From assembly GCA_017436645.1 (NCBI GenBank), contig JAFSCR010000021.1, forward strand, positions 1-53,819: a stretch of DNA of 53,819 nt, given 5' to 3'. Source of the DNA: Clostridia bacterium. Lineage in GTDB: Bacteria; Bacillota; Clostridia; UMGS1883; UMGS1540. A program made the translations under genes and the position numbers. Positions within the stretch are counted from its first letter, which is position 1; each line of letters opens with the position of its first letter. Below the pieces are notes generated by a model. That model was not told the origin of the DNA and did no database searches. It saw nothing but the letters and a program-made list of their open reading frames with translations. Positions 24,670 through 32,393 of the stretch are shown here, piece after piece.

Positions 24670-25699
24670 ATATCTCAACAATTAAATCACATCTTTTTTT
24701 AATTTCCGTTCCTTCAAAATATGCTTTTTCCATGGGAATCCATTTTTCAAAAAAGACGGGCGCATAGTCGCCGTTGCGCTTTTCGATGCGGTCTTTTTGT
24801 AAAGCTTCGCCAATATCGAGAAAAACGGAAAAATCATAGAATTTGGCAAATGCAGGGTGCATGGAATATGCCCCTTCGATGACGGTAAGCTTTTCGGGAA
24901 TCACGGTGACGGGGTCTGAGAGGGAAAGGGTGTGGCAATCGAATTTTCGATAGGAAACGGGTTTCCCTTCTTTCAAAGGCAGGAGCACTTCGCAAAGAAA
25001 CCGCTCTCTGTCTATATTGCCGCCGAGTTCTTTGTATCTTTCCGCCGTTCGCAGCTGGGGACGGAGGAAAAAATCATCCATATGAAAAACGGTGGCACCG
25101 TATACATTTTGCAAAAGGGCGGCAAGGGTGGTTTTGCCGCTGCCGCTGCCCCCTTCTATGGCGAGGATGCTTCTTCCCTTATGAAGTCTATCGTCAATTT
25201 CCCGAAAAAGAGGAAGAAACGGGACAAAGCGGCTTTGAATGACCCGATAGAAAGGGGCGTAAAGTGTGCGGAAAGTTTCCGAATGGTGTACGGGGGAAAA
25301 GCCGTCCGCTGCCCATTTTTCTGCCTTTTTATCAAATGCTTCCAAAGAAAAAGGAAGCTTTTTTTCTTTTATAAGAGACCGCACCGTGCCGAGGTTTTCT
25401 AAAAGCGTTTCCTTCCCCGCCGCCGCCTCGTTTGCCGAAAGAAAGAGAAGCTTTCCCATCGTTTCGGGCTTTAAAGAAAAAAGGGGCACACGGGAGAAAT
25501 TGCCGAGGGTTTCTATGGGGTACGGGGCAGAATCTGCCGCCAATGCCATCTCACGCAAAATGCCTTCTTCCGCATCTTTTGCGGCGGAAATGAGATGGCC
25601 GGGGCCCATAGCTCCCTGATGCAGAAATTTAAAAATATCTTCTATTTGTAATTTGGGGTACCGCGCATAATGCTTTAGAAAAAGGGTGCAAAAATCCAT
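24668..25699 (-). CDS. Uridine-kinase-like P-loop kinase with an extra N-terminal domain
   Basis: Residues 170-343 form a P-loop nucleoside/nucleotide kinase of the uridine kinase/phosphoribulokinase type: Walker A GGSGSGKT (183-190), FHMDDFFLRP (substrate-binding Asp-Asp), and the lid arginines around DRIEKRNGDYAPVFFEKWIP. The first 170 residues are not part of ordinary uridine kinases (usually about 210 residues in total) and contain FLHQGAMGPGHLI, whose function I do not know. Substrate could be uridine or another small hydroxyl compound. It lies 15 bp downstream of the ECF gene and probably shares its attenuated transcript. Confidence 0.82.
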   Translation of the reverse strand: MDFCTLFLKHYARYPKLQIEDIFKFLHQGAMGPGHLISAAKDAEEGILREMALAADSAPYPIETLGNFSRVPLFSLKPETMGKLLFLSANEAAAGKETLLENLGTVRSLIKEKKLPFSLEAFDKKAEKWAADGFSPVHHSETFRTLYAPFYRVIQSRFVPFLPLFREIDDRLHKGRSILAIEGGSGSGKTTLAALLQNVYGATVFHMDDFFLRPQLRTAERYKELGGNIDRERFLCEVLLPLKEGKPVSYRKFDCHTLSLSDPVTVIPEKLTVIEGAYSMHPAFAKFYDFSVFLDIGEALQKDRIEKRNGDYAPVFFEKWIPMEKAYFEGTEIKKRCDLIVEI

Positions 25700-25714
25700 A
25701 AAACAGCTCCGTTT

Positions 25715-26227
25715 TTAAATTTTCGGTTTTGAAAGTGCCATAACGAGAAGGGGAATGAGGACAATCTGCACAAGAATGCCGGGCAAGGCACCAAGGACGG
25801 CACCCATTAAAAACGCCGAAAAGGTAAACGTGCCGCCGCTGCTTGCGAGAATCAGAAACGTAGCCGCACCCCAAGCGAGCCTGCCCACCACCATGGCGGT
25901 CAGGAGAGATACATAAATATAAGGTTTTTTCTTCGGTAAAAGCCGGTGCATGATGCCCGAAACGGCCCCGTAGGCCGCAAGCTCAAAGGCCATGGCAAGG
26001 GCGGTGAGAATGGGCGGCATGCCGAGGACGAAGGAGCGGAAAAGGGGTGCGGTAAAGCCTACGACAAGACCGTAAGGCCACCCACAGATAAAACCGCAGA
26101 GTAGGACGGGAATATGTAAGGGGCAAAGCATGGCGCCGAATTCGGGGATTTGCCCCGTCAGAAACGGCAGGACGAAGGCGAGGGCCAGAAAGAGTGCCGA
26201 AAGAATCATTTTTTTCGTGTTTTTCAT
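25715..26227 (-). CDS. ECF transporter substrate-binding S component
   Basis: A 170-residue hydrophobic protein with about five or six membrane segments. N-terminal KNTKKMILSALFLALAFVLP and GAMLCPLHIPVLLCGFICGW followed by RSFVLGMPP are typical for S components of energy-coupling-factor vitamin transporters. The A and T modules (ecfA1A2T) are not in this window, so this is a group II S unit sharing them. The ligand is not evident; the leader carries an attenuator that may sense it. GGAGGAG precedes the ATG. The downstream kinase might act on the imported compound. Confidence 0.87.
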   Translation of the reverse strand: MKNTKKMILSALFLALAFVLPFLTGQIPEFGAMLCPLHIPVLLCGFICGWPYGLVVGFTAPLFRSFVLGMPPILTALAMAFELAAYGAVSGIMHRLLPKKKPYIYVSLLTAMVVGRLAWGAATFLILASSGGTFTFSAFLMGAVLGALPGILVQIVLIPLLVMALSKPKI

Positions 26228-26240
26228 AAAAGTTTCTCCT

Positions 26241-26306
26241 CCAAAAAAAGAAAAAGTATCATTATCTCCCTCGGGGAGACAATAATACCTTCATGGTATC
26301 TTTTTC
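26241..26306 (-). promoter_or_regulatory. Transcription attenuator in the leader of the ECF gene
   Basis: On the minus strand a 15-bp stem (26256-26270 with 26274-26288, two G-U pairs, 3-nt loop) is followed by TTTTTCTTTTTTTGG: an intrinsic terminator placed before GGAGGAG. A competing hairpin ATACC-atgaa-GGTAT (26285-26299) uses the first bases of the terminator arm, and GAAAAAG (26300-26306) can pair with CTTTTTC (26250-26256), burying the U-run in a three-way junction. This on/off design is that of a riboswitch. I do not see the consensus cores of TPP, FMN, cobalamin, THF, preQ1 or lysine aptamers. Confidence 0.65.
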
Positions 26307-26370
26307 ATTAAAATTCGCCAAAGGGAAAAGAAACTTCTGTTTCGTCGCTATGCTTCTGCAAAGCAAAATC

Positions 26371-26399
26371 AGTATACCACAGGGGGGAAGGAAAGTCAA
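26371..26399 (-). promoter_or_regulatory. Promoter of the ECF S-component gene
   Basis: Minus-strand TTGACT (26394-26399), 17-bp spacer, TATACT (26371-26376). The -35 box lies at the very end of the DUF3842 gene. The leader is about 135 nt, long for this window, and contains extra hairpins TGCTT-tgcag-AAGCA and GAAAC-agaa-GTTTC upstream of the attenuator. Confidence 0.8.
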
Positions 26400-26809
26400 G
26401 CGTTTTCCAGAAGGAGACGGATTTTTTCCACCGCATCGGAAAGGACAGCGGCGGTGCTTTGCCCCCCGACGCCTGCAATAAGGTTACTGCAGCGGTTTAC
26501 CGGAATTAAAATGCGGGTGGCGCTCGCACGGGAGACGGCAAGTGCCATTTTCTCCGTGACCTCCCCCAGCATGGAATCGGCAATCACAATGCCAATGGGG
26601 CCGACGATAATATCTGCCCCCTTTGCGGCAACTACGGCAGGGTTTTCCCCCGTGGCGCCCGCATCTGCCCCTGCCTTCAGCATGGCGGCGGTGGCTAAGG
26701 CGTTGGTGCCGATGGCCGTAAGAAGGATTTCGGGGAACGATGATTTAATTTCTTTTACGAGCTGGGCACCGAGTCTGCCGCCCTGCCCGTCCATTACAAC
26801 AATATGCAT
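26396..26809 (-). CDS. DUF3842 family protein
   Basis: Conserved 137-residue cytoplasmic protein of Clostridia that I recognise as DUF3842. It opens MHIVVMDGQGGRLGAQLVKEI, with a glycine-rich loop in a Rossmann-like position, and has IVGPIGIVIADSMLGEVTEKMA and an N(R)CSN segment. Function is unknown. The ATG used here follows TTTGGAGGAAAAT; an upstream TTG in frame overlaps that site and is rejected. Last gene of the acpP operon, 18 bp behind rnhA. Confidence 0.85.
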   Translation of the reverse strand: MHIVVMDGQGGRLGAQLVKEIKSSFPEILLTAIGTNALATAAMLKAGADAGATGENPAVVAAKGADIIVGPIGIVIADSMLGEVTEKMALAVSRASATRILIPVNRCSNLIAGVGGQSTAAVLSDAVEKIRLLLENA

Positions 26810-26827
26810 ATTTTCCTCCAAAGCCGC

Positions 26828-27304
26828 CTATTCCTGAGCGGCTGTTTTTTCGTATTCCGTATCGATAAGAAGGTTATCCCCAAGGGAAGCCGAAACGGCG
26901 AGGGCATCACAGCGGTTATTCTTCTCGTTTTCCGCATGGCCCTTTACCCACACGAAGGAAACCTCGTGTTTAGAAAGGAGGGCGAGAAGGGTTTCCCAAA
27001 GGTCAGGGTTTTGTGCGGGACCCGATTTACGCCGCCAGCCGTTTTTCTGCCAAGATTCTGCCCAGCCCTGTGTGATGGCGTCAATCACATATTTGGAATC
27101 GCTGTATAGCGTGACAGCGCATTTTTCTTTCAGCGCCTCCAGCGCCTTGATAACTCCCATAAGCTCCATACGGTTATTGGTGGTTTTGCGGTAGCCTTGG
27201 GACAGCTCTTTTTCGTGCGCCCCATAGGCGAGGATAATGCCGTATCCGCCTTTTCCGGGGTTACCGCTACAGGCGCCGTCCGTATAAATTGTTACGTTTT
27301 TCAT
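26828..27304 (-). CDS. rnhA: Ribonuclease HI
   Basis: Cuts RNA in RNA-DNA hybrids. The 158 residues carry all catalytic residues of the bacterial type: Asp9 (YTDGACSGNPG), Glu47 (NRMELMG), Asp69 (SDSKYV), His123 (KGHAENEKNNRCD) and Asp133. GGAGG lies 9 bp before this ATG; the longer open frame upstream overlaps the pseudouridine synthase gene and lacks family similarity. The 30-residue C-terminal tail past the core is normal. It sits 16 bp behind the pseudouridine synthase gene. Confidence 0.95.
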   Translation of the reverse strand: MKNVTIYTDGACSGNPGKGGYGIILAYGAHEKELSQGYRKTTNNRMELMGVIKALEALKEKCAVTLYSDSKYVIDAITQGWAESWQKNGWRRKSGPAQNPDLWETLLALLSKHEVSFVWVKGHAENEKNNRCDALAVSASLGDNLLIDTEYEKTAAQE

Positions 27305-27320
27305 AGAAGGTTTCCTCCAT

Positions 27321-28214
27321 TTAGCGGAGATTTTCGGGAAGAACAAAGGTTTTCCCCGCAACGCCGGAAAGTACATCGGCATCGGAAAAATCAAACTGTA
27401 CTTTGTAGGCGCATAAATCCTGTCCGCTGCCCTCTGCTCCATACTTTTTGTCACCGACAAGCGGACAGCCGATGGAGGCAAGATGCACCCTGATTTGATG
27501 GGAGCGGCCGGAAAAAAGCTCCGCCTCCACAAGGCTTTCACCGCCACTTACGGAAAGGGTTTTATATTTGGTTTTTGCCGCTTTACCCCTATCTGCAATG
27601 CGGCTTTTATTCGCCTTTTCGTCCTTTACAAGGGCGGCGGAAATCATGCCTTCTCTGGGGTTTGGCACACCGATGCAGCGGCAAAGATAAAGTTTACGCA
27701 CGCATCCGGTGCGGATTTTTTCGTTCATACTGCGAAGTCCTGAGAGGGTTTTTGCACCGATGACGATGCCTCGTGTGTTATAGTCGAGCCTGTTGCAAAG
27801 GGCAGGGGTAAAACCGTGTTCCTCCGAAGGGATAAAGGCACCTTTTTCGTAGAGATACCACTTAAAGCGGTCCACCAAAGTGTCGGCCTTTCGCTTTTCG
27901 TCAGGCTGACAGGCAATGCCTCGGGGTTTATATAAAAGGGCAATATGCTCGTCCTCATATAAAACCGTGATTTCGCCTGCTTTTTGGGGGGCGCCGCTAT
28001 GCTCCGTTTTCAAAAGCGCATCGTCCCCGAAATATTTAATTTCATCCCCCATGGAAAGGCGGGTCTCCGGCTTTGGCTTTTTGCCGTTTACCTTAATTTT
28101 CCCCGTGCGGATATATTTATAGATAAGGCTTTTCGGTGCCGATGGCATAAGCCGGGATAAAAAGGCATCGACCCTTCTTGCCTCGTCATTTTGGCCGGCT
28201 GTAAAAATTCTCAT
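27321..28214 (-). CDS. RluA-family pseudouridine synthase with S4 domain
   Basis: RNA modification enzyme converting U to pseudouridine, probably in 23S rRNA. Residues 10-70 form an S4 RNA-binding domain (VDAFLSRLMPSAPKSLIYKYIRTGKIKVNG in register), and residues 80-295 the RluC/RluD catalytic domain. The catalytic motif reads NRLDYNTRG (141-149; Asp144) where the usual form is HRLDxxTSG. LFSGRSHQIRVHLASIGCPLVGDKKYG is a classic RluA block. Overlaps the HAD gene by 4 bp. Exact target position cannot be told. Confidence 0.92.
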   Translation of the reverse strand: MRIFTAGQNDEARRVDAFLSRLMPSAPKSLIYKYIRTGKIKVNGKKPKPETRLSMGDEIKYFGDDALLKTEHSGAPQKAGEITVLYEDEHIALLYKPRGIACQPDEKRKADTLVDRFKWYLYEKGAFIPSEEHGFTPALCNRLDYNTRGIVIGAKTLSGLRSMNEKIRTGCVRKLYLCRCIGVPNPREGMISAALVKDEKANKSRIADRGKAAKTKYKTLSVSGGESLVEAELFSGRSHQIRVHLASIGCPLVGDKKYGAEGSGQDLCAYKVQFDFSDADVLSGVAGKTFVLPENLR

Positions 28215-29008
28215 CGGGGCGGAATGTGACCGACGCCTGGGAGAATGAAATTGGGGCGGTAGGACACTTCCGCCAGCTCCTTTTCGCCCGTAACGCCGCT
28301 GAGGACTAAAACCGTGTCAATTTCCGTCTGAATCCCCGAGAGGATATCCGTATCCATTCTGTCACCGATGATGGCGGTTTCCTCTCTTCTTGTGCCCAGC
28401 TTTTTCATGGCGTGGCGCATGATGATGGGATTGGGTTTGCCGATAAAGTAGGCACTTTTTCCTGTGGCAAGCTCAATGGGTGCCGTCAGAGAACGGCAGG
28501 CAGGCAGAATGCCACGTTCGGAAGGGCCTGTAAGGTCCGTGTTCGTGCCGATAAGCTTTGCGCCGTTTAAAACGAGGTGAATGGCGTGCTCGATTTTTTC
28601 AAAGTTATAGGAGCGGGTTTCGCCTACCACCACATAGTCCGGATCATAGTCATTCATGGAAATGCCTGCATCATATAAGGCACCCGTAAGACCCGGTTCG
28701 CCGATTACATAGGCACTTCCCCCGGGGCACTGGCTCGCCAGAAAAGAGGCCGTGGCAAGGGCGCTGGTGTAAAAATGGGAAGGGTCAATGTCAAGACCGA
28801 GGCGAGAGAGCTTTCGGGAAAGCTCAATGGGTGACCGCTCACTGCTGTTTGTTAAAAAGAGAAAGTTTTTGTTCTCTTTGGCGACCCAGTCGAGAAAAGA
28901 GTCCACGCCCTCGAGAAGACGGGAGCCGTGATAGATAACACCGTCCATGTCGCAGATGAAGCCTTTCTTATTATGAATGGCTTCCAAATTTTTTGAAATT
29001 TCAATCAT
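28211..29008 (-). CDS. HAD-IIA (NagD-like) sugar phosphatase
   Basis: Haloacid-dehalogenase phosphatase of subclass IIA, 265 residues. Catalytic aspartates are Asp20 and Asp22 in DMDGV; motif II is TNSS (53-56), motif III GKPNP (190-194) with Lys191, and motif IV GDRMDTD (215-221). The C2a cap lies between residues 80 and 180. NagD-like enzymes dephosphorylate small phosphates such as glycolaldehyde-type or nucleotide monophosphates; the substrate here is not known. 4-bp overlaps on both sides show tight coupling within the acpP operon. Confidence 0.92.
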   Translation of the reverse strand: MIEISKNLEAIHNKKGFICDMDGVIYHGSRLLEGVDSFLDWVAKENKNFLFLTNSSERSPIELSRKLSRLGLDIDPSHFYTSALATASFLASQCPGGSAYVIGEPGLTGALYDAGISMNDYDPDYVVVGETRSYNFEKIEHAIHLVLNGAKLIGTNTDLTGPSERGILPACRSLTAPIELATGKSAYFIGKPNPIIMRHAMKKLGTRREETAIIGDRMDTDILSGIQTEIDTVLVLSGVTGEKELAEVSYRPNFILPGVGHIPPR

Positions 29009-30015
29009 ATTAAAATCTCCTTTCGGATTTCGTTTTGGAGAAGATAGACGCCTTTTTCCGTATGGGCAAGAGAAAGGCGCACAGGATATTTTTCGGAAAG
29101 AAACCGAAAATTATCCCTTTTATGGCCGAGAACGGAAGAAATCAGTTTTTCTTCGCAGAAAACCGTCACGTCCCCCCACAGACCCGACAAGGCCTTTTCC
29201 AGTCTGTTTCGCCAAAGCCGTGCCCTTGCCATTTCACCCATGGCGGGGTGATAGGCACCGCCCGCAATGCAGGAGGAAAGGGTTTGGGTTTCCATAAGGC
29301 CGATGCGAAGGACCTTTATGCCTCCTTCTTCTAAAATGGCGAGGGCATCCGCCACCCGATCCACACTTTCTTCCGCTGTGGGCGGCACAAAGCGGCCCGA
29401 CAGCATTTCCGCATATAGGGGCGTGGCGTAAAACACGGCCAAGGGGTAAATTCTTGCCTCTTTTGCGCCGAGACGGACAAATTCTCTTGCCGTTTCCGCC
29501 TCTTTTTCGGGTGTGGAAAGGGGAAGCCCCGTCATCATCTGGAGCCCCAGAGTAAGGCCCCCTTCTATAATAAGACGGGCGGCACGGCGGGTATCCGCTG
29601 CCGTGTGGCCACGACGGGATTTTTCCAGAACATCATCGGACATGGACTGGGCACCAAGCTCCACGGTTTTAACCCCGTGTGCCTTTAAAAACGAAACCGT
29701 TTCTTCGTCGATATAATCGGGTCTTGTGGAAAGGCGGATGCCTTCTGCCTCGCCGCTTAATAAAAAAGGTTTTGCCGCAAGGAGATAGGCCTCCTGGTCT
29801 TTTCTCGGGATTCCCGTAAAACTGCCGCCGAAGAATGCAATTTCCGCTTTCTTGTCCCCTTTTGTCCGAAGGGCCTCTTTTATGGAAAAAGCGACGCTTT
29901 CCGGGGAAGGCGCCGCCATAACGTTTGTAACTGACCGTTGGCTGCAGAAGGCGCAGCTGTGACCGCATCCTAAATGCGGAATGAACACGGGAATGTTCAT
30001 GTGCGTTTTCATCAT
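29005..30015 (-). CDS. Radical SAM protein (Elp3-like, no acetyltransferase domain)
   Basis: A 336-residue radical S-adenosylmethionine enzyme. The iron-sulfur cluster motif CGHSCAFC (Cys17, Cys21, Cys24) and the AFFGGSFTGIP glycine motif (about 60-70) are intact, and ELGAQSMSDDVL and GLQMMTGLP follow as in Elp3-type proteins. The C-terminal part is not a GNAT acetyltransferase. The same gene stands beside rnc in many Clostridia; the substrate is unknown. Overlaps rnc by 4 bp; the second codon, also ATG, could be the start. Confidence 0.9.
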   Translation of the reverse strand: MMKTHMNIPVFIPHLGCGHSCAFCSQRSVTNVMAAPSPESVAFSIKEALRTKGDKKAEIAFFGGSFTGIPRKDQEAYLLAAKPFLLSGEAEGIRLSTRPDYIDEETVSFLKAHGVKTVELGAQSMSDDVLEKSRRGHTAADTRRAARLIIEGGLTLGLQMMTGLPLSTPEKEAETAREFVRLGAKEARIYPLAVFYATPLYAEMLSGRFVPPTAEESVDRVADALAILEEGGIKVLRIGLMETQTLSSCIAGGAYHPAMGEMARARLWRNRLEKALSGLWGDVTVFCEEKLISSVLGHKRDNFRFLSEKYPVRLSLAHTEKGVYLLQNEIRKEILI

Positions 30016-30689
30016 GCATCCTCCAATGCTGCCTGAGCCGCAGCTTGTTCTGCCGCTTTTTTCGTTTTGCCCCGTCCCGTGCCTAAAACCGCATCGCCCA
30101 AAGCGACGGTAACGGTAAATTCCTTGGCATGGTCCGGCCCTTTCTCGTCAATAACGGCATAGGAAAGCGTTTTTGCATTTTTTGCCTGAAATTTTTCCTG
30201 CAGCGCCGTTTTATAATCTCTTTTGGCACCGCCACGGATTGCATCCTCTATGGTTTCTGTTAAAAAGGAGAGGATATAGCTTTTTGTTTTTTCACGGCCG
30301 CCGTCTAAAAAGAGGGCGGCAATGAGCGCCTCCATGGCATCTGCCAGAACGCTGTCCCGCATGGCACCGCCCGAAAGGGATTCCCCACGACCGAGGCGAA
30401 GATAGGGCCCGATGCCCATTTTTTTTGCATGGGCGGCAAGGGCCGCCTCACAAACGCTCTGGGCACGCACCCTCGTCATTTCTCCTTCGGAAATAGACGG
30501 CTTGCGGGTGAAAAGATATTCGCTGACTGTAATCCCCAATACCGCATCCCCCAAAAACTCGAGTCGCTCGTTACAGGAGCATTTGTTTTCGTTTGCATAG
30601 GAAGAATGGGTAATGGCTTCCCAAAGCAAAGCGGGGTTCTGAAAGCGGTGGGACATGAGATTTTCAAAAAACCGTATGGAATCAGGCAT
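30012..30689 (-). CDS. rnc: Ribonuclease III
   Basis: Double-strand-specific endoribonuclease that processes rRNA precursors. The start [16 protein letters not shown], which overlaps the acpP stop by 8 bp, gives 225 residues and aligns with the normal RNase III N-terminus; a longer open frame upstream runs through acpP and is rejected. The signature [11 protein letters not shown] (40-50) and acidic residues of [13 protein letters not shown] (Asp117, Glu120) make the active site. Residues 155-224 form the dsRNA-binding domain. Confidence 0.96.
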   Translation of the reverse strand: MPDSIRFFENLMSHRFQNPALLWEAITHSSYANENKCSCNERLEFLGDAVLGITVSEYLFTRKPSISEGEMTRVRAQSVCEAALAAHAKKMGIGPYLRLGRGESLSGGAMRDSVLADAMEALIAALFLDGGREKTKSYILSFLTETIEDAIRGGAKRDYKTALQEKFQAKNAKTLSYAVIDEKGPDHAKEFTVTVALGDAVLGTGRGKTKKAAEQAAAQAALEDA

Positions 30690-30909
30690 GGGATTTAATG
30701 TAGGCGACAACGTCCCCCACGGTGCGGATATTTTCCGCTTCCTCATCCGAAATGGAGAGGGAAAATTCATCCTCGAACGACATAATGAGTTCTACAATAT
30801 CGAGCGAATCAGCGCCGAGGGTGTCAATAAATGCATCTTCTTCGTTGATGCTCGCAGCATCAATGCCGAGCTGTTCGGCAATAATTTCAGAAACTTTTTC
30901 AAATACCAT
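30682..30909 (-). CDS. acpP: Acyl carrier protein
   Basis: Small acidic carrier of fatty-acid synthesis, 75 residues. Ser35 in [11 protein letters not shown] is the 4'-phosphopantetheine site. The ATG used ([10 protein letters not shown]) stands 8 bp after AAAGGA; the ATG three codons upstream touches that site. It heads an operon with rnc, as in many Firmicutes, but plsX and fab genes are absent next to it. The leader carries a perfect inverted repeat just behind the promoter. Confidence 0.95.
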   Translation of the reverse strand: MVFEKVSEIIAEQLGIDAASINEEDAFIDTLGADSLDIVELIMSFEDEFSLSISDEEAENIRTVGDVVAYIKSHA

Positions 30910-30932
30910 TTTCTTCATCCTTTCTTATAATG

Positions 30933-30950
30933 CTTGTATGGTAATACAAG
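30933..30950 (-). promoter_or_regulatory. Inverted repeat in the acpP leader (operator or leader hairpin)
   Basis: CTTGTAT-ggta-ATACAAG is a perfect 7-bp inverted repeat at about +1 to +15 of the acpP transcript, between promoter and ribosome binding site. It does not match the FapR or FabT operators that I know. Either a repressor site for lipid control or an RNA hairpin. Confidence 0.5.
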
Positions 30951-30954
30951 TATG

Positions 30955-30983
30955 ATTATATTAGATTCTAGGAAAAAATGCAA
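30955..30983 (-). promoter_or_regulatory. acpP operon promoter
   Basis: Minus-strand TTGCAT (30978-30983), 17-bp spacer, TATAAT (30955-30960). It is back to back with the MFS promoter, 35 bp away. Confidence 0.8.
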
Positions 30984-31017
30984 TACTTTTTGTAATTTTT
31001 TTCATATCATGAAAACA

Positions 31018-31046
31018 TTGACAGGAAAGCGGGCATGTGTTATACT
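31018..31046 (+). promoter_or_regulatory. Promoter of the MFS transporter gene
   Basis: TTGACA (31018-31023), 17-bp spacer, TATACT (31041-31046), about 40 bp before the ATG. Confidence 0.85.
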
Positions 31047-31086
31047 TTTGAAAGGCATACGAAAGGGAACAAAAGGAGCAAAAACA

Positions 31087-32340
31087 ATGGGGACAGGAAG
31101 CTTGGCACTTACCTTAAAAGATAACAAAACAAGCCGCAATCTTTTCTGGTATATAGCACTTTTATATGCGGTGGTGTTTATGACGAAAAACTGCTTCGGC
31201 ACCGCTCTTGCAGGCATTGTAGCGGAGGGAATCATGACCAAATCCCAGACGGGACTTATCACTTCCGCATTTTATATTGTATATGCGCCCCTTCAAATTG
31301 TGGGCGGCATGCTGTCGGATAAGGTCAGACCTGACCGCCTTATAAAGCTTGGACTTTTTGGCGGAATTTTGTCAAACGCCGTTATTTTTGTAAACCATAA
31401 TTATTATGTGATGCTCACGGCGTGGGTTATAAACGGCATTATGCAGTCGGCACTTTATCCTGCCCTTTTTAAAATTATTACTTCCCAGCTTTCCCCCGCC
31501 TGGCGGAAAAAGGGACTTTTCTATTTTTCCTTTTCCTCAGCTTCGGGGCTTATTTTCGGGTATGTGATTGCCGCATTCGTAACAAAGTGGCAGTATAATT
31601 TCCTCGTTTCCGCCGTTTGCTCTCTTCTTTTATACGTAACGTTTTCCGCTGTTTATAAGAAAGCCTACGGCAAAATGGTGCCTGAGGAGGCGGAAGAAAA
31701 AGAAGAAAAGACAGCGGCACCCGTTTCGGTAAAAACGGTAAGCTTATTTTTATTAAGCGGCTTTTTCTTTATTCTGCCCGTAAACTTTTTCCGTTATATG
31801 GTGGATAATTCCCTGAAGAATTTAACCCCCGTTATGCTGATGGAATCCTACCCGAATTTAAACGTGACCATCAGCAATCTTCTCAACGTTATCATTCTCG
31901 TTTCGGGACTTTTTGGCATTCTTTTGGTGCGGAAATTTTTATATCCGAAGCATATGAAAAACGAGGTGGGATGTATTCTTTTCCTGTCGGTACTCATGCT
32001 GCCTTGCGCTTTCATTATTAAATTTACGGGCGTAATCAACGTATGGTTTGTGCTTATTGCCATGTGCATTCTTGCCATGTGCCTTTCGGGAGCCGTTCTG
32101 ATGAATTCCTTTTATACGGGGTGCTTTGCCGCCTATGGCAAAAACGGAACGGCGGCAGGTGTTGGGAACGCGGCAACGAGTCTTTCCATCGTTCTCCAGA
32201 GCTACGGCTTCGCCTTTATTGCGGATAAATTCGGCTGGGGCGCCGTTACAACTGCCTATATCGTCTGCATCGTGCTTTGCATCTTGTTTACGTCGTGCGC
32301 TCTGCCGTTTTGGACGAAATTCAGAAAAGAAGAAAAATAA
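31087..32340 (+). CDS. Major facilitator superfamily transporter
   Basis: A 417-residue integral membrane protein with about twelve predicted helices in two halves joined by a charged, glutamate-rich cytoplasmic loop (VPEEAEEKEEKTAAP, about residue 200). The motif GGMLSDKVRPDR after helix 2 is the MFS motif A (GxLaDrxGrkx). Sugar-phosphate/anion or sugar transport is possible; the substrate is not evident. The ATG at 31087 follows AAAGGAGC; the frame is open 51 codons upstream but that part runs through the promoter. It is convergent with the dehydrogenase gene. Confidence 0.88.
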   Translation: MGTGSLALTLKDNKTSRNLFWYIALLYAVVFMTKNCFGTALAGIVAEGIMTKSQTGLITSAFYIVYAPLQIVGGMLSDKVRPDRLIKLGLFGGILSNAVIFVNHNYYVMLTAWVINGIMQSALYPALFKIITSQLSPAWRKKGLFYFSFSSASGLIFGYVIAAFVTKWQYNFLVSAVCSLLLYVTFSAVYKKAYGKMVPEEAEEKEEKTAAPVSVKTVSLFLLSGFFFILPVNFFRYMVDNSLKNLTPVMLMESYPNLNVTISNLLNVIILVSGLFGILLVRKFLYPKHMKNEVGCILFLSVLMLPCAFIIKFTGVINVWFVLIAMCILAMCLSGAVLMNSFYTGCFAAYGKNGTAAGVGNAATSLSIVLQSYGFAFIADKFGWGAVTTAYIVCIVLCILFTSCALPFWTKFRKEEK

Positions 32341-32350
32341 GATAAATAAA

Positions 32351-32384
32351 AAACCCCCTGCACTTTCTTTCGTGCAGGGGGTTT
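32351..32384. terminator. Bidirectional terminator between MFS and dehydrogenase genes
   Basis: Stem AAACCCCCTGCAC / GTGCAGGGGGTTT, 8-nt loop, with T-rich sequence on both sides. Confidence 0.9.
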
Positions 32385-32393
32385 CGTTTGTTT

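Noticed and set aside
26228..26370. TPP, FMN, THF, preQ1, cobalamin or lysine riboswitch
   Set aside because: I searched by eye for the conserved cores of these aptamers in the minus-strand leader and found none; only the attenuator is supported.
27305..27547. N-terminal extension of RNase HI
   Set aside because: It lies in the pseudouridine synthase gene in another frame; the normal RNase HI start follows GGAGG.
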